Source: Pedobacter sp. SYP-B3415
GTDB lineage: Bacteria > Bacteroidota > Bacteroidia > Sphingobacteriales > Sphingobacteriaceae
Length of the DNA stretch: 64,000 nt
Assembly: GCF_004138205.1 (NCBI RefSeq)
Contig: NZ_RXNQ01000022.1
Span: 62,001-126,000 of the forward strand
Reading direction: 5' to 3'
Shown here: in pieces, positions 1 to 8,789 of the stretch
How positions within the stretch are numbered: position 1 is the first letter of the stretch
Layout: each line of letters opens with the position of its first letter
Notes under the pieces: generated by a model
What the model saw: only the letters and a program-made list of their open reading frames with translations
Databases searched by the model: none
What the model was told of the DNA's origin: nothing
Program-made: the position numbers and the translations under genes

Positions 1-2308
1 ATAGCAGCGGCACGCTAAGGCCAAAAGTTACATTCCGCCCGGGATTATAAATTCCGTTCCCCTGGGCATATTTGTACCTGCTCAGGTGATTAAAATATTC
101 TTTGTCCAGCAGGTTTTGACCTGTGATCCAGAATTTCAGTTCCCCGCCCCGGCGGGTTCTGAAGCTGGTGCCAAGACCGGCATCAAGCAAGGTATAAGAT
201 GAGGTGGCCGTTTCAAATTCGGGCTCGAACCGCTTTTGCGCAAAAACATTACTCACCCCTATTTTGATGTACGTGTCGCCGAGCCCCTTCAGCTGGGGCT
301 CAAACCGCAGCTCGTTATTGATGGTACCGGCCGGAATCAACGGTAAGGCGGAGCCGTCTGCACGGTTCGTTCCGCGTGTATAGGCAAAGGTATTTTCAAA
401 ATGCAGGGACTTTACGGGATGAATATCAAGCGATGCTTCTGCACCAATAAGGTCGGCATTGGTCTGTACAAAACGATATACCGGCAGTACTTCTGTAACA
501 TCATCTTCATTTGTATAATTGATCTGTTCATTGTTAAAATTTCCGGGATAAATATAATTGTAAATGCGGTTCGCGTACGCATTCAGGCTTGCTGATATGC
601 TGTTTCCGCTGTATTCCAGTGCCAGGTCCGCCTGTATGCTATTCTCCTGTTTAAGCGCACTGTTGCCAATCTCATACCTGAAAGTTCCTTCGTGACGGCC
701 ATTGGCACCGAGCTCCGCGATGTTTGGCGCCCGGAAGCCCGATCCAAGATTTCCTTTCAACACGAGGTTTCGTGTTAATTCTACCGCAGCCCCTACGGAT
801 CCGGAAACGTTCGAAAACCGGTTATGGAATGCGTTAAAAACGGTCTCGCCATCCTCATCAATCAGATCAAACCCGTTTACCTTTTTATAATCGTAACGCG
901 CGCCAAAATTGATTGCGCCTTTCGCGAAGGTCTTTTTAAGGTATGCAAACACGCCTACGTTATTGCTGTTATAATCGGGAATAAGATATTCGTCGCCGTT
1001 GTTTTGGTTCTCCTGGTACATACCCTGAACGCCGATTACCGGTTCCCAACTGCCGCTATTGGCAAAATAATACTTGAGATCGTAGGTATATGAATTCAGG
1101 TCCAGGTTAAGACCCGGTTCAACTGCGCTTTCTTCAAACTCTTTGCGCACGTTTTTCTGAAAACCAAGTGTTGCCCGCAGGCGGCTGCTGCCCAGAATGA
1201 TGTTGTTGTTCCACACCGCACGGTAGTGGTTGATATTTTGATTCGGCAATGAAAGGCGCCTTGTTCGGCCTTCGGCTTTGGTGAGGACATTGCCTTCCTC
1301 ATCCCTGAAGCGGCCGTCATCGTCCGGACCTTCCTCTACCAGGCCTACGTTCGTATTGAACCAGGACAAGTTCAGATGAGAATAACCCCAGGTCTTGTTA
1401 AGCCCCAGCAGCGCGCTGCCATTGGTTTCGTCGAACCCTGAATTAGGCACCGCCGCAGATTTATAGCGGTAGGCATAAGCATTTCTATAAGACAGCCGTC
1501 CCCGGTATACAAAACCCTTGTCATTTCCCTGCAGCATGAGGGATGAGGCACTCAGTCCGTTATTTGTACTATAAGAACTGACGAACTCGCCGTTTACAAC
1601 GCCCTCTGCAGGTGTGTAATCATCAAGGATATTAATTACGCCACCAAGGGCATCTGAGCCATAGAGCAAACTTGCCGGACCTTTCAATATCTCAATCCTC
1701 GCCGCTGCAAACTGATCAATTTGCGCGCCATGCTCGTCGCCCCATTGCTGGGCTTCTTCGCGGGCACCGTCTACCATCGTGAGCACGCGGTTGTAGCCCA
1801 ATCCACGTATAACCGGTTTTGAGATGGCACCGCCGGTTGTAACCTGTGCAACACCGGGCACTTTTGCAAGCGCATCGATCACATTTGTGCCGGCCGCCTG
1901 ACGCAGGCGCTCTTTGCCCACACCAACAACAGACAGGCTGTTTGTACGATTATTTGAACTGAAAGGAGACCCGGTGATAACCACTTCAGCGGCCTCTATA
2001 GCCGAGGGCTGCAGCGCAATATCAGCGGTAAGTCCTTTGGCAGCGTCCACATACTGGCTCGACGTTTTATAGCCAACATACCGCACTTCAAGGAGAAATC
2101 TTCCGCGTTGTGGCAAATTTCTCAACGTAAAAACGCCGTCTGCCCCGGTGGTGCTGACCACCCGCAGATCGGCAATATAGACGCTCGCGCCGGCAAGCGG
2201 TGCGCCCGTTGATGCATCTACGACCCTACCCTTTAAATCTGCCAGTGCCGACGCAAAGGACGATAATGAGCAAAAGACCGCAAGTATAAATAATAATATT
2301 TTTTTCAT
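1..2308 (-). CDS. TonB-dependent outer membrane receptor (partial, C-terminus outside window)
   Basis: Reading the minus strand from the ATG at 2308 gives an uninterrupted frame of 769 codons that leaves the window. It begins with a signal peptide (MKKILLFILAVFCSLSSF), then a carboxypeptidase-regulatory-like beta-sandwich (about residues 25-105, GRVVDASTGAPLAGASVY), then a TonB plug with VIDALAKVPGV and IEILKGPASLLYGSDALGG, followed by an outer membrane beta-barrel rich in aromatic strands. It is not SusC-like: there is no SusD partner and the plug is of the siderophore/metal receptor type. The substrate cannot be read from the sequence; the upstream DUF2946-like gene on the same strand suggests a metal such as copper or zinc, which is inference. 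Confidence 0.9.
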   Translation of the reverse strand, partial: MKKILLFILAVFCSLSSFASALADLKGRVVDASTGAPLAGASVYIADLRVVSTTGADGVFTLRNLPQRGRFLLEVRYVGYKTSSQYVDAAKGLTADIALQPSAIEAAEVVITGSPFSSNNRTNSLSVVGVGKERLRQAAGTNVIDALAKVPGVAQVTTGGAISKPVIRGLGYNRVLTMVDGAREEAQQWGDEHGAQIDQFAAARIEILKGPASLLYGSDALGGVINILDDYTPAEGVVNGEFVSSYSTNNGLSASSLMLQGNDKGFVYRGRLSYRNAYAYRYKSAAVPNSGFDETNGSALLGLNKTWGYSHLNLSWFNTNVGLVEEGPDDDGRFRDEEGNVLTKAEGRTRRLSLPNQNINHYRAVWNNNIILGSSRLRATLGFQKNVRKEFEESAVEPGLNLDLNSYTYDLKYYFANSGSWEPVIGVQGMYQENQNNGDEYLIPDYNSNNVGVFAYLKKTFAKGAINFGARYDYKKVNGFDLIDEDGETVFNAFHNRFSNVSGSVGAAVELTRNLVLKGNLGSGFRAPNIAELGANGRHEGTFRYEIGNSALKQENSIQADLALEYSGNSISASLNAYANRIYNYIYPGNFNNEQINYTNEDDVTEVLPVYRFVQTNADLIGAEASLDIHPVKSLHFENTFAYTRGTNRADGSALPLIPAGTINNELRFEPQLKGLGDTYIKIGVSNVFAQKRFEPEFETATSSYTLLDAGLGTSFRTRRGGELKFWITGQNLLDKEYFNHLSRYKYAQGNGIYNPGRNVTFGLSVPLL

Positions 2309-2458
2309 GAGTAAATCAGGCGTCCGGACCTGGAAGGCCGGCGGACGGCACATATGAGCTGCTTGCTGTTACAAACAGAAACACAGCATGGATTAAAAAG
2401 TATACAACAGTTGGAAGGGGCCCTGCAATAGTCAGGGCGTAACCGGTTTAGCGGCCGG

Positions 2459-2818
2459 TCAGGAACGGCAGGGCGGACCCCGGAGACAGGTTGATTTTAA
2501 GCTGGCGTATGATCCTTTCTCAGGAGCGGATTTTAAGTAATCGAATTTGATAACAGAAATGATCCAGTCTGAGGGTCGCGGGATATCGAAATCCTTTTCG
2601 AATTGTGCATTACACAGCGGACAGTTTTCTGCATGCCTTTCCACATGCGCTTTGTGCCTGCAATTTTTTTCAGCAATGCTTCGCTCCAGGTGCTTATGCG
2701 TAAGGCTCCAGGGAAAAACAGATAAAGCAAAAACCATCAGCAGGCTGATGGCCAGAAACTTTGCAATATTTGACTTACGTGTTTTCAAGCAGCCAAAATT
2801 AGCAATTTCGGCCGTCAT
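2459..2818 (-). CDS. Small membrane-anchored Cys/His-rich protein, DUF2946-like
   Basis: 119 residues. One hydrophobic segment at about residues 20-36 is followed by a Cys/His-rich stretch (H, KH, CRHKAHVERH, CPLC) and a C-terminus ending LRGPP, a layout I associate with DUF2946-type proteins that sit beside TonB receptors for metals. The spaced Cys and His residues could bind a metal ion in the periplasm. It lies 150 bp upstream of the TonB receptor on the same strand, so the two may be cotranscribed. The family assignment comes from overall layout, not a strong motif; it could also be an unrelated hypothetical protein. Confidence 0.6.
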   Translation of the reverse strand: MTAEIANFGCLKTRKSNIAKFLAISLLMVFALSVFPWSLTHKHLERSIAEKNCRHKAHVERHAENCPLCNAQFEKDFDIPRPSDWIISVIKFDYLKSAPEKGSYASLKSTCLRGPPCRS

Positions 2819-2844
2819 CTAAAAGTAACAAAGCAGTGCCTGGT

Positions 2845-3867
2845 TTAGTCCGCCGGCGCTTCAAGAATCTTCAGTTGTTCAATGACCTGTTCTTCCTGGA
2901 CGGGATAGGGAACATTATTGACTATAGCTTCATAAACGGCATCAAACAAGCCAAGATAGTTACCAGACTGCGGTTTTATTCGCTCTGTATGCTTTTCGCC
3001 CTTTTCGGTGATGATGGTCAGCTGTCCGTCTTGCCCATCCCCTTCTATTCCGTATCCCGGGTCGGTTGGTTTAATATGCTGAAGCAGTTGGGTTTCCTGC
3101 ACATCTGTTCTGTTTTTTATAAAACTCCCCCTGGTTCCATGCAGCACAAACCCCGCCTGTGGTTCGGCTGCCAGCAGGCTTGATGTCAGGAACACACAGA
3201 AATTATTTTCATACCTGAGCTGGATATGAAAGTAGTCATCGACAGCTGTACCTGGCCGGTTGGCTGAAAGAACCTTGTTAAATGCAAGCGGGGCACCAAA
3301 TAGAGTGATTGCCTGATCAAGGAGATGTGGACCAAGGTCATACTGCAGTCCGCTGGCTTCATAGGGCTGCTCTTTGAAAAACTTAGGACCAATGGCCGGG
3401 CGGTACCGGTCATACCTGAAATGCGCTTCAATGGGTGTGCCGATCTTGCCACTGTCCAGGACGTTTTTAATGGCAAGAAAATCACTATCCCAGCGCCTGT
3501 TATGGTAAACCAGCACTTTCCGGTTTTGCTGCCTGGCAAGATCAAACAGCTCCTGTGCCTCTGCAGCGGTGGCTGCGAATGGTTTTTCTGTAAGTACATG
3601 TTTCCCTGCCAGCAATGCCATACGCGTATGCTCGTAGTGCAGGTAGTTTGGTGTATTGACAACCACGAGCTCAATAGCCGGGTCAGCGATCAGTTCTTCA
3701 ATAGAATCATAACTGATTATACCTTCATAATCTTCAGCAGCCTGCTTCTTACTACGTTCTACAACAGCCCGGAACTCAAAGCCGTCGTGTGCCGCCACAA
3801 AAGGGGCATGAAAAACTTTTCCGGACATTCCGTATGCCAGGATACCGGTAGAAATGCGTTTGCTCAT
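2845..3867 (-). CDS. Gfo/Idh/MocA family NAD(P)-dependent oxidoreductase
   Basis: 340 residues, usual for the family. An N-terminal Rossmann fold (ILAYGMSGKVFHAPF, then VVVNTPNYLHYEHTRMALL) carries the EKPF motif, in which the lysine is catalytic, and a C-terminal alpha/beta domain contains YDLGPHLLDQAI. It resembles scyllo-inositol dehydrogenase/YdgJ-type enzymes, which oxidise a sugar or inositol hydroxyl; the exact substrate is unknown. I placed the start at the ATG at 3867, not the in-frame ATG at 3882, because a consensus -7 element (TAGCTTTG, 3871-3878) lies between them and would be inside the coding sequence otherwise. It is divergent from the gene at 3963. Confidence 0.88.
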   Translation of the reverse strand: MSKRISTGILAYGMSGKVFHAPFVAAHDGFEFRAVVERSKKQAAEDYEGIISYDSIEELIADPAIELVVVNTPNYLHYEHTRMALLAGKHVLTEKPFAATAAEAQELFDLARQQNRKVLVYHNRRWDSDFLAIKNVLDSGKIGTPIEAHFRYDRYRPAIGPKFFKEQPYEASGLQYDLGPHLLDQAITLFGAPLAFNKVLSANRPGTAVDDYFHIQLRYENNFCVFLTSSLLAAEPQAGFVLHGTRGSFIKNRTDVQETQLLQHIKPTDPGYGIEGDGQDGQLTIITEKGEKHTERIKPQSGNYLGLFDAVYEAIVNNVPYPVQEEQVIEQLKILEAPAD

Positions 3868-3870
3868 ATG

Positions 3871-3878
3871 CAAAGCTA
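3871..3878 (-). promoter_or_regulatory. -7 promoter element of the oxidoreductase gene
   Basis: TAGCTTTG on the minus strand matches the Bacteroidota consensus TAnnTTTG and ends 3 nt before the ATG at 3867. Transcription would begin at or next to the start codon, giving a leaderless message. Confidence 0.55.
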
Positions 3879-3950
3879 TCATTTTGCACCGGGCCGGCTA
3901 AATAAAATGTCAGAAAAACCCCGGCTTGCTATGGCCCGGCCGCAATTCTT

Positions 3951-3958
3951 TATCTTTG
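3951..3958 (+). promoter_or_regulatory. -7 promoter element of the 118-residue protein gene
   Basis: TATCTTTG matches TAnnTTTG and stands 4 nt before the ATG at 3963. A weak -33 match (CTTG, 3925-3928) lies 22 nt upstream. Confidence 0.6.
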
Positions 3959-3962
3959 CACC

Positions 3963-4319
3963 ATGAAGCCTTCAGAAATAAATGCCAAGTGGAAAGTGCT
4001 GCAGCAAAAACTTGCAGAATCGTTTGATTCGGATCTTCCTGACATGAAGGTAATGCTGTTTTTAATTGGCGTTCAGGAACTTGGAAAGGGTCCTAAGAAA
4101 TATAGCAAGAGACAAAAGGAGGAGCTAATGCACATTGCAACTTGCAGGCTGCTGAGTGAAATGGGCTTTTATGAGCTGGAAGGACTGGACCAGGACGGAT
4201 GGCCGCATTGGAAACTTGTCAGGCAACTCCCGCCCTATACAATGCTCGAGCAGGAAATGCTGCTGAAGTCATTGGCCGTTAGATATTTTACAGACATCTA
4301 TCCTGAACTGGGCGCATAA
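3963..4319 (+). CDS. Conserved hypothetical protein, 118 residues
   Basis: A compact, soluble-looking protein without signal peptide or membrane segment. It is mainly helical in appearance (KWKVLQQKLAESF, KEELMHIATCRLLSEMGFYEL) and ends in an aromatic stretch (WPHWKLVRQLPPY). I do not recognise a domain; it resembles small uncharacterised cytosolic proteins common in Bacteroidota. The start is fixed by a consensus promoter just upstream. It is monocistronic: divergent from the oxidoreductase and followed by a bidirectional terminator. Confidence 0.8.
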   Translation: MKPSEINAKWKVLQQKLAESFDSDLPDMKVMLFLIGVQELGKGPKKYSKRQKEELMHIATCRLLSEMGFYELEGLDQDGWPHWKLVRQLPPYTMLEQEMLLKSLAVRYFTDIYPELGA

Positions 4320-4330
4320 TTGCCTTAAAC

Positions 4331-4366
4331 AAAAAACCGCCCGGCATTTTGCCGGGCGATCTCTTT
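4331..4366. terminator. Bidirectional intrinsic terminator between the 118-residue protein gene and the OmpA gene
   Basis: A perfect 9-bp stem (CGCCCGGCA, 4338-4346, with TGCCGGGCG, 4350-4358) encloses a 3-nt loop. On the minus strand it is followed by TTTTTTGTTT, so it terminates the OmpA gene well; on the plus strand the trailing CTCTTTT is weaker. Confidence 0.85.
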
Positions 4367-4410
4367 TCATAGGTATATGTTGATCTTCTTTTCAGAAGGT
4401 TGTTGCAGAA

Positions 4411-5088
4411 TTATCCCTGACTTTTTGCTTCTTGTTTCAACTGGTCATTTGCAATAATCACCACTTCAACACGACGGTTTTGAGCACGACCGTTTTCACT
4501 TGCATTGTCTGCGATTGGTTCGGTTTTGCCTTTACCAATGGTTTGAAGTCTTGATGAAGGAACACCTTGTGATACTGCGTACGATTTTACAGCCGCTGCA
4601 CGTCTCTCAGAAAGACTCTGGTTGTATGACGCTGAGCCGATACTATCTGTGTGGCCTATGATCCGGATGTCTGTACCCGGGTATTTATTCAATGATGAAG
4701 CCAGGCTTTGAATATTTGTTTTGGCATTATCTTTCAGTGCAGACTTGTCGAAATCGAACAAAATTCCGCTGTCAAATTTTACGATAATCCCTTCGCCTTC
4801 ACGAATTACTTCTGCGTTTGGAATTGCGTTTTGGATTTCTGCTGCCTGTCTGTCCATTCTTCTACCGATAAAAGCACCGGCTGTACCGCCTACAGCACCA
4901 CCGATAATTGCTCCAACGGCTGTGTTACCTGCTTTCTTACCGATAATGGCACCAAGTGTACCGCCTACTGCAGCACCGATACCCGCGCCTTTTTGAGTTT
5001 TGGTAAGACTATCGCAACTTTGCAAAGTCATTGCGCCTACTGCCAATCCGATACTGAGCGTTGCGATTTTTATTTTTGAGGTATTCAT
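4411..5088 (-). CDS. OmpA-family outer membrane lipoprotein with glycine zipper
   Basis: 225 residues from the ATG at 5088, which gives a clean lipoprotein signal with lipobox LQSC (Cys25); the upstream ATG at 5118 would add ten unneeded residues. After the lipid anchor comes a glycine-zipper region (GAGIGAAVGGTLGAIIG, GAIIGGAVGGTAGAFIG), likely inserted in or associated with the membrane, then a C-terminal OmpA-like peptidoglycan-binding domain with the signature GHTDSIGSASYNQSLSERRA and NRRVEVVI near the end. The expected role is tethering the outer membrane to peptidoglycan. It is monocistronic, with a strong terminator downstream. Confidence 0.93.
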   Translation of the reverse strand: MNTSKIKIATLSIGLAVGAMTLQSCDSLTKTQKGAGIGAAVGGTLGAIIGKKAGNTAVGAIIGGAVGGTAGAFIGRRMDRQAAEIQNAIPNAEVIREGEGIIVKFDSGILFDFDKSALKDNAKTNIQSLASSLNKYPGTDIRIIGHTDSIGSASYNQSLSERRAAAVKSYAVSQGVPSSRLQTIGKGKTEPIADNASENGRAQNRRVEVVIIANDQLKQEAKSQG

Positions 5089-5189
5089 AACTGAGGTATT
5101 TAAGTTTAACAATTGCACCTTTTCAAACTCAATGCCAAAAAAGTTTACCCGGGCAGAAAAACTAAAATATTGGCTTTAGCACCACTAAA

Positions 5190-5222
5190 ACGCAAAGAGC
5201 AGGACGATCGTCCTGCTCCATG
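5190..5222 (-). terminator. Terminator of the rarA-DUF5687-ABC operon
   Basis: A perfect 22-bp palindrome (5197-5218) with arms GAGCAGGAC and GTCCTGCTC around GATC lies 36 nt beyond the ATPase stop. On the minus strand it is followed by TTTGCGTTTT, consistent with intrinsic termination. Confidence 0.75.
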
Positions 5223-5253
5223 CTTTACTTATTGATGATTTTGTAGTTTATTA

Positions 5254-5949
5254 TTAACCCGAGAAGTAAGTCTCCAGCTCTGCCAGGGTGTTCTCATCCG
5301 TCTGAATATCTTTAATAACCTGACCTTTTTCAACCAGCACAATGCGGTTGCAGATATCTGTAACATGATTCAGATCATGACTGGAGATAAATGTAGTCAG
5401 GTTTTGCTTCACGCTGAGATCACGAAGAAGATTTTTAAGCCTGATCTGCGTAGTCGGATCAAGGTTGGCAAATGGTTCATCCAGCACCAGAATTTCAGGT
5501 TTCTGCATCAGGGCGGCCGCAATGCCGACTTTGTTCTGGTTACCTTTCGAAAAGTCGCGGATATATTTTCCTCGGTTCAGGATTTCTCCGTTAAAAAACT
5601 CCTCGTATTGGCGCAGGTAGTCTGCCACGTGCGCAACAGATAAGCCGTGCAGGCTGCCGATAAAGGTAAAATATTCTTCGGGCGTAAGGTAATCGATCAG
5701 AAAACCCTCGTCCAGATAGGAAGCCGTGTAATCTTTCCAGGCGCTGTTTTTTGAAACATCTTCGCCTTTGGAAAAGACAGCGCCTGATGTAGGGCGGATC
5801 AAATCCAGGAGCATCCGGAAAAACGTTGTTTTACCTGCACCATTATTGCCTACCAGGCCTACGGTTTCGCCTGCCCGGATTTCCAGCGCCGGTATATCGA
5901 CAACTGTTCTGTTGCCGTAAATTTTCTTGAGGTCTTTAATTTCGATCAT
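5254..5949 (-). CDS. ABC transporter ATP-binding protein
   Basis: 231 residues, a single nucleotide-binding domain. Walker A is GNNGAGKTT (residues 34-42), Walker B ILVLDEP (153-159), and the switch histidine is in SSHD (His191). The ABC signature reads FSKGNQ (133-138) instead of LSGGQ, a variant seen in ABC-2-type exporters. It should power the adjacent DUF5687 membrane protein, whose gene ends 2 nt upstream. Substrate unknown. It is the last gene of a three-gene operon and is followed by a terminator. Confidence 0.93.
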   Translation of the reverse strand: MIEIKDLKKIYGNRTVVDIPALEIRAGETVGLVGNNGAGKTTFFRMLLDLIRPTSGAVFSKGEDVSKNSAWKDYTASYLDEGFLIDYLTPEEYFTFIGSLHGLSVAHVADYLRQYEEFFNGEILNRGKYIRDFSKGNQNKVGIAAALMQKPEILVLDEPFANLDPTTQIRLKNLLRDLSVKQNLTTFISSHDLNHVTDICNRIVLVEKGQVIKDIQTDENTLAELETYFSG

Positions 5950-5951
5950 AA

Positions 5952-7424
5952 CTATTCTCTGAAGCCTTCGGCCAATTTATAACGTTGTTTTTCAAATTTT
6001 TTTGTCAGCATGTTTATCCAGAACGGTCTCATAAGCCAGGTAATGAGGCCGAACAAGCCAAGGGCAATCAGACCGATATATGGCTTATCGGCCAGGCCAA
6101 ATGGAATATAAATAACCAGGGGAAGCAGTAAAAACGGCAAACCAAGAATCCATTGCGTAGCACCAACACCCTGCCAGTTAAAGCTCGCACCCTTGCTCAG
6201 ATCGAGCCGTTTGAAATTAAAGTTTGCAAAATACAGGACGATAACGGTACCAAAACCGACATTGTACAGATAAGCGGCCAAATGCAGCAGCAGAAGTTTC
6301 CAGCTTAGAAAGCCGTAAAAACTCGACAATAGTGTAACCAGGGTACTTGCAATCGTAAAGAGAAGGAATTTGGCCCTGATAAAGTTCTTGAAATCCACTT
6401 TGTTGGCAAGCAGACCGTCGAAGTGAGCGCTTTGCCAGGCATACATGAACTGGCCATAGGTAATGATGGAGATACCGGTCATAAACACCGCTGCAAACAG
6501 CATCATGCCAAAAGAATCTTTTGCAAGGTGCTCCTGTTTATAGAATAGAAATCCGTAAAACAAGAATAGTGCACCCATCGTCAGCGAGTTTTTTGATCGC
6601 TTATGACGCAGAATAAGTTTAAGCTCAAGCGCGGCCAGTTCGCCAACGCGACCAAATCTGTTCAGGAATGCGTAGTCTGTACTGGCCTTTTTCTCTTCGC
6701 GTGTGCTAAGTTCCTCCGTATATAAATTTGCGCGAAGGTAGGCTGAGTTGATCAGAAAAACGATGAGCGCCATGACCGGGAAAATCAGCGCCAACAGCGG
6801 CTGCTTCATCACCGGCATAAAAATAGCGCTCGAGAAACCTAAAATGGAGATAATGTGAAGGTACTCGAGTAAGCCGAAAACCGCCAGTACGGCAACAACC
6901 AGTATCGCGATGAAAGCATTGCCGATCGATTTACGTTTTACATACAGAACCAGGTAGTTATTAAATAAGCTCAGCGAGATAACTGCAACAAACATCATTA
7001 CGCCAGCTGTCGTGCCATATGCCTGACTAATGCGGTAAAGCGTAAACGGGCCAAAAAGCAGAAACGGATAAAGGTTGAAAACGGTAAAGAGCGCCCGCAG
7101 ATTCAGGAAGTTTACAATCTGCTGCTTCCTGATATTGAGGTGCAGATAAGGCACAATACTTAAGGTAGGCAGATCCTGAAGTTGCAGTCGCGCAGCAAAA
7201 TCCAGCACAAAATTATAAAGCAATAAACCTGTAAAAACGACAAACACGTCCTGACCGGGAAACAGCTTTCCTATAAACTGTGGCATGAAAAGTCCGATAG
7301 CAATCGCGATGAGCATAAAGTACAGCATGAAAAAGCCCAGGACAACCTGAGCAGCAATACTGCCGCCCCGGTTTCGAGAGCGCCAGAAGCTTTTCCATTG
7401 GTGCGTTAAAAAAGTAGTTAGCAT
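5952..7424 (-). CDS. DUF5687-family ABC transporter membrane subunit
   Basis: 490 residues with roughly a dozen hydrophobic segments spread over the whole length, the size and topology of the DUF5687 permeases found in Bacteroidota next to an ABC ATPase. The N-terminus (HQWKSFWRSRNRGGSI) is typical of ABC-2-like exporters, with a cytoplasmic amphipathic stretch before the first membrane helix. It is the middle gene of a tight operon: 1 nt after rarA and 2 nt before the ATPase gene. The transported substrate is unknown; the family is thought to be an exporter by analogy. Confidence 0.85.
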   Translation of the reverse strand: MLTTFLTHQWKSFWRSRNRGGSIAAQVVLGFFMLYFMLIAIAIGLFMPQFIGKLFPGQDVFVVFTGLLLYNFVLDFAARLQLQDLPTLSIVPYLHLNIRKQQIVNFLNLRALFTVFNLYPFLLFGPFTLYRISQAYGTTAGVMMFVAVISLSLFNNYLVLYVKRKSIGNAFIAILVVAVLAVFGLLEYLHIISILGFSSAIFMPVMKQPLLALIFPVMALIVFLINSAYLRANLYTEELSTREEKKASTDYAFLNRFGRVGELAALELKLILRHKRSKNSLTMGALFLFYGFLFYKQEHLAKDSFGMMLFAAVFMTGISIITYGQFMYAWQSAHFDGLLANKVDFKNFIRAKFLLFTIASTLVTLLSSFYGFLSWKLLLLHLAAYLYNVGFGTVIVLYFANFNFKRLDLSKGASFNWQGVGATQWILGLPFLLLPLVIYIPFGLADKPYIGLIALGLFGLITWLMRPFWINMLTKKFEKQRYKLAEGFRE

Positions 7425-7425
7425 A

Positions 7426-8706
7426 TTAATAGTTGTATTTGTCTTTCCAGTTTTGCCTGAGTTTTTCTCTCATTTTTTCTTCCGCAGGATTTTTTCCCGG
7501 ATCGTAAAGCACGGTACCGCTCAGCGGTTCGGGGAAATACTCCTGGGCAGAGAAGTTCCCTTCATAGCTATGCGCATATTGATAATCCTTACCGTAACCA
7601 ATATTTTTCATAAGTTTTGTCGGCGCATTCCTGATGTGCAAGGGCACAGGCAAATCACCGGTTTGTTTAACCAGCTGTTGCGCCCGATTGATAGCCTCGT
7701 AGGAAGCGTTGCTTTTTGCAGACGAAGCCAGATACGTAACCGTTTGCGAGAGGATGATCCGCGCCTCCGGATAACCGATTACATTAACGGCCTGAAAACA
7801 ATTGTTTGCAAGCAGCAGGGCGTTCGGATTAGCGTTCCCGATGTCTTCTGATGCAAGTATAAGCAGACGCCGTGCAATGAACGACGGGTCTTCACCACCT
7901 TCGATCATACGCGCAAGCCAGTACACCGCTGCATTCGGATCGCTGCCGCGGATGGATTTAATAAAAGCCGAGATGATATCGTAATGCTGTTCTCCTGCCT
8001 TGTCATACAAGGCCATGTTTTGCTGCGCATGACGGAGTACATTTTCATTGGTCAGCGTGATTTTATCGCCGCCAATGCCATTGATCGCGATCTCAAAAAC
8101 ATTCAGTAATTTTCTTCCATCGCCGCCCGAGAGCCTGATCAGCGCTTCGTGCTCCTTGATCTTGATCTTTTTTTCCTGAAGTACCGGATCTTTAGTCAGA
8201 GCGGACTGCAGCATGCCCAGCAATTCCTCTTCGGTAAGCGATTGCAGGATGTATACCTGACATCGCGAGAGCAATGCGGATATCACTTCGAATGATGGGT
8301 TTTCGGTAGTTGCGCCAATTAGTGTCACCAGCCCGCGTTCTACGGCACCCAAAAGGCTATCCTGTTGGGATTTGCTGAACCGGTGTATTTCATCGATGAA
8401 GAGGACGGGTAGTCCAAGCAGGCTGTCTTTTAACTGGGCTGCCTTTTCGATCACTTCCCGGATGTCCTTAACACCTGAATTGATAGCGCTCAGGTTGAAA
8501 AACGGGCGGTCAAGTGTCTGCGAAATGATATAGGCAAGTGTGGTTTTACCAACCCCCGGTGGCCCCCAGAATATCATTGAAGGCAGCTGTCCGCTTTCTA
8601 TGGCTTTGCGAAGAACGGCACCCTCACCCACCAGGTGTTTCTGACCGACATACTCATCAAGGTTATGCGGCCGCATCCGTTCAGCTAATGGCGCCAGGTT
8701 CTGCAT
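7426..8706 (-). CDS. rarA: Replication-associated recombination protein A (AAA+ ATPase)
   Basis: 426 residues, the normal length for RarA/MgsA/WRNIP1. The AAA+ domain has Walker A GPPGVGKTT (48-56), Walker B FIDEIHRF (103-110) and sensor 1 GATTENPSF, followed by the conserved MgsA tail (ARRLLILASEDIGNANP, PLHIRNAPTKLMK). RarA acts at stalled replication forks as a tetramer. It is the first gene of an operon with an ABC exporter, 1 nt before the DUF5687 gene, a pairing without obvious functional logic. The start is supported by a promoter ending 5 nt upstream. Confidence 0.96.
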   Translation of the reverse strand: MQNLAPLAERMRPHNLDEYVGQKHLVGEGAVLRKAIESGQLPSMIFWGPPGVGKTTLAYIISQTLDRPFFNLSAINSGVKDIREVIEKAAQLKDSLLGLPVLFIDEIHRFSKSQQDSLLGAVERGLVTLIGATTENPSFEVISALLSRCQVYILQSLTEEELLGMLQSALTKDPVLQEKKIKIKEHEALIRLSGGDGRKLLNVFEIAINGIGGDKITLTNENVLRHAQQNMALYDKAGEQHYDIISAFIKSIRGSDPNAAVYWLARMIEGGEDPSFIARRLLILASEDIGNANPNALLLANNCFQAVNVIGYPEARIILSQTVTYLASSAKSNASYEAINRAQQLVKQTGDLPVPLHIRNAPTKLMKNIGYGKDYQYAHSYEGNFSAQEYFPEPLSGTVLYDPGKNPAEEKMREKLRQNWKDKYNY

Positions 8707-8711
8707 CCCTG

Positions 8712-8744
8712 TAAAGATATCAAAATTGGACGATTTGTGGCAAA
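8712..8744 (-). promoter_or_regulatory. Promoter of the rarA operon
   Basis: On the minus strand a TTTG (complement of 8741-8744) is followed after 21 nt by TATCTTTA (complement of 8712-8719), close to the Bacteroidota -33/-7 pair. The -7 element ends 5 nt before the rarA ATG. Confidence 0.6.
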
Positions 8745-8789
8745 AAAGCCTAAAGACAGCGGGTCGTTGCGCACTGCCGCCGCTTCCGG

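Noticed and set aside
401..1320. Plus- and minus-strand open frames in the TonB receptor region
   Set aside because: They lie inside the long uninterrupted receptor frame and show no protein family character.
2309..2458. Possible cobalamin riboswitch upstream of the TonB receptor
   Set aside because: The 150-bp gap has no recognisable B12-box or multi-helix core.
3865..3882. Longer start for the Gfo/Idh/MocA oxidoreductase (extra residues MIALH)
   Set aside because: The extension lies across a consensus -7 promoter element; the start at 3867 fits better.
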